DNA of 64,000 bases. Source: Rhabdophis nuchalis (Eukaryota; Chordata; Lepidosauria; Squamata; Natricidae). Both the position numbers and the translations under genes were made by a program. Every line of letters starts with the position of its first letter. Position 1 is the stretch's first letter. Shown here piece after piece: positions 61,441 through 64,000 of the stretch. Below the pieces are notes generated by a model, which saw only the letters and a program-made list of their open reading frames with translations, ran no database searches and had not been told where the DNA came from. Location: the NCBI GenBank assembly GCA_039707465.1, contig CM077647.1:47642110-47706109 (forward strand), written 5' to 3'.

Positions 61441-62811
61441 ATTTTATATTTACTACACTAAGAAAGACATAAAATAGTGCTTAACTATGGATCACATAGA
61501 TCACATCCAACAGCATCTATATGATACTTGCCCGCCTGTGCTGTGCTGGTTATAGTATCTAGCAGTGCCGTGTGTGTGGGCGCATGTGTATGTGTGTTGT
61601 ATTGTGTTGTGTTGTTTTTGTGTTGTGTTTATATTTACTATGTTGTGTATACCACAGACATTCTGCCTATTTCTCTGGAACTTGCCAGGTAGATTATTTT
61701 TCTTTTGAAATATTGCTTTTTGTAAAAACCCTCCAATGGACAGAACAGAGAAAATTTCACCCTGCCTATTTAAGAATTAGCCAAAACAAAGATAATTTAA
61801 ATTATTTTAGTTTAGTTAAATATTTTCAAACTACATACGTTTTTCCTTAAATTTCTGAATCATTCGTGATTTCAAAAAAGGCTTTCCATGAAGGAGTAGC
61901 ACAATAATTGTTTAGGAACATAAATTACAATATGAATTCATTAACTTCAGTGAGACATTTAAGGATACAGAGAACAAGAAAATTCATTTCACTGCTGCAT
62001 TAGTTAAACTAACACTGATACATCTAGCAATAATCTATTTTTTATCTTCCCACAATGTGATGCTGGTACCTGGGCATGACCTTGGGCCCAAGGCAAAGGG
62101 TACATTTGCAGAGCATGCCAACAGCTTCACAGTTATAGAGGGCCCCTATTGAAAAGCAGCATGTTTAGGAAAACAGAAGATGCTAATTCAGTCTTGTATA
62201 GTCTTGTATTTCTCTGAGAGCAATGTGGAATTAAATTTATGTGTCTATAAAATTTGCCATCTTGACTTGAAAACTCAAAAATATATTTCTACCTGCTTTG
62301 TGAAATTACAACTTTCCTTATTTGTATTCTAAAAAATTACCCTGGAAAATCAGGACCTTGGTTCACATTTGCAATTTTATCATTTTTAGGGAGAAGTAAC
62401 TAATAATGATTTGTAATTGTGAAAAAAGGACTAGAAATATTGATGGTAGTTGATATTAGCTGATACTAAACAGTAGTTTCTCTTTGATGAGAGAATTCTC
62501 AGATTGTTCACAGCAACTCCTCCAATGAAGAAAATGCATAAACTTACAATCTGCATTGGTAGTAAATTTAGACATATATACACAGAGACATGCAGACCAT
62601 ATACACATATGAATACATCCACCCACAATTTTATTCATATTTTTAAATCTAAATCTATAAAGTATTTGAATGTTATAAATAAGAATCCTTTTATCTAATA
62701 TCCCAAACATATTGCAAACATATTCCAAATCAAAATATCAATAATTATATTGCAGACATATCAGTGATAATAATCATTATTGCCTCTATTGTGACAAATG
62801 TGTAAGCATTT
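61441..62811. other. Upstream intron, nothing firm
   Basis: A GTGTTGT-rich run lies at 61565-61650; otherwise AT-rich with no element assigned. Confidence 0.35.
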
Positions 62812-63046
62812 TGCTGATGATAGTAATAGTACTCAGACTTATATACTGCTTCATAGTGCTTTACAGCACTCTCTAGGTGGTTTACAAAGGGCATATTGCC
62901 CGCAACAATCTGGGTCCTCATTTTACTGATTTCAGTAGGATGAAAGGTTGAGTCAACCTTGAGTCAGTCAGGATCGAACTGCTGGCAGTGAGCAGAGAGT
63001 TAGCCTACAAAATTGCATTCTAATCAGTGTACCACCACAACTCCTT
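62812..63046 (-). mobile_element. tRNA-derived SINE
   Basis: Plus-orientation text TTATATACTGCTTCATAGTG, TCTCTAGGTGGTTTACAAAG, TTGAGTCAACCTTGAGTCAG and the terminal GTGTACCACCACAACTCC is the reverse of the SINE at 55455. The tRNA-like head is at the right. Confidence 0.82.
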
Positions 63047-63084
63047 ATGATGTGTCAGTTATCTTTCCTAAATTGTGCTCTTCC

Positions 63085-64000
63085 CATTTAGGTAACTGGA
63101 TGTTTCTATCTAATCAAAGAGTGTGCCTTGTGCACCTGGGACAAACAAACAAACCTAGCAGACAACTTTGTTTCCCAAAAGGTAGAGAAGGGAACAAGGG
63201 GATCAGCCATATTGGACTTAATTCTCACTAACAGAGAGGAAATGATAGAAGGTGTTGAAGCCACAGGAACCCTGGGGGCAAGTGACCATGCAATATTGGA
63301 ATTCAACATTATGCAAACGCAAGTAGTAGAACAAAGTCAAACTAGAATCTTGGACTTTAAGAGAGCTAATTTCAATAAACTTAGAGAGAGCTTGGAAAAA
63401 ATTCCATGGATGAGAATCCTCAAGGGGAAAACAACCCAAGAAGCTTGGGAAATTTTGAAAAATGAGATTACAAAAGCCCAGTCTAGCACAATACCAATGA
63501 AGAAGAAAAATAACTGCTCCCAATAGAAACCGCATGGCAGCATAATGAACTCTCTGACAAATTGAAAGACAAAAAAGATAAGTATAAAAAGTGGAAAGAG
63601 GGGGACATAACTAAGGCAGAATATCAGCAAATAGCCGGAGCCTGTAAAGTTGAAGTGAGGAAAGCTAAGGCTCACAATGAAAAAAGGCTTGCCACAAAAG
63701 TAAAAAATAACAAAAAAAGCTTTTTCCAACATGTTAAAAACAAGAAAAAAGTTAAAGAAACAATTGGTCCATTGCTGGGAGAGAATGGCAAGAAGGTGAC
63801 AAGCAACAGGGAGAAAGCAGAACTATTCAACTCATTTTTTGCATCTGTCTTTACACAAAGGGACAAAACAGTCCAATCTATCAAAAACAGCACCACAAAA
63901 ATCAGATTAGAAACACAAATTGAAATAGGGAAGAAAATAGTAAGTGAGCACCTGTCTACCCTAGATGAGTTCAAATCACCAGGACTGGATGGATTGCACC
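63085..64000 (+). mobile_element. CR1 LINE, ORF2 fragment running off the window
   Basis: The plus-strand CR1 ORF2 segment covers the end of the endonuclease domain (GSAILDLILTNREEMIEG, LGASDHAILEFNI), the linker (DFKRANFNKLRE, IPMKKKNNC) and the approach to RT (KAELFNSFFASVFTQ, LDEFKSPGLDGLH at the edge). The 5' part is truncated at about 63085. Confidence 0.9.
63128..64000 (+). pseudogene. CR1 ORF2 endonuclease-RT linker, frameshifted
   Basis: The frame is open from 63128 to a TAG at 63524. The homology then continues in another frame from about 63535 (WQHNELSDKLKDKKDKYKKW) to the window edge. One frameshift plus a stop therefore break the ORF. The SDH motif of the endonuclease is present; the RT catalytic box would lie beyond 64000. 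Confidence 0.85.

Overview
This window looks like squamate (lizard or snake) nuclear DNA, most likely snake. It is AT-rich, gene-poor and crowded with transposable elements. Diagnostic signs are three reverse-oriented SINEs of the Sauria type (tRNA-like head, BovB-like tail), several BovB LINE 3' ends, abundant L2-clade LINEs with (AAAT)n-type tails, a CR1-type LINE end running into a pentanucleotide microsatellite (as in snake CR1 elements), and many short hAT transposons with 8-bp target duplications. No bacterial or organellar features are present.

One host gene crosses most of the window on the minus strand. It is RAPGEF5, a Rap/Ras guanine-nucleotide exchange factor of the EPAC-like group. 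Seventeen exons can be placed between 58974 and 12663 by reading frame, splice sites and phase. Joined, they form one frame of 620 codons plus a stop. Starting at an internal Met (58715) gives 580 residues with REM, RA and CDC25-type RasGEF domains. A further upstream exon (58856-58974) resembles the EPAC linker after the cyclic-nucleotide domain, so a longer isoform probably continues beyond the right edge. The intron at 34527-37068 has the hallmarks of a rare U12-type AT-AC intron.

Layout. 1-5600: two minus-strand L2-clade LINEs, the first nearly intact. 5600-12662: region downstream of RAPGEF5, with hAT and BovB pieces and the probable 3' UTR next to the stop. 12663-37147: exons 17 to 3, with introns full of SINEs, hATs, a Tc1 remnant and L2 pieces. 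37148-58423: a 21-kb intron holding a Helitron-like composite (40543-42923), an L1-like insertion (45866-47770), SINEs and short inverted-repeat elements. 58424-58974: two exons separated by a 139-bp intron. 58975-64000: upstream intron with a decayed RT-bearing LINE and, at the right edge, a CR1 LINE running out of the window.

Several nested insertions with target duplications give a relative history: hAT into BovB, hAT into SINE, hAT into a short inverted-repeat element, hAT into CR1, L2 into hAT, and L2 into Tc1. All family names and homologies come from reading the sequence and from memory; no search was run.
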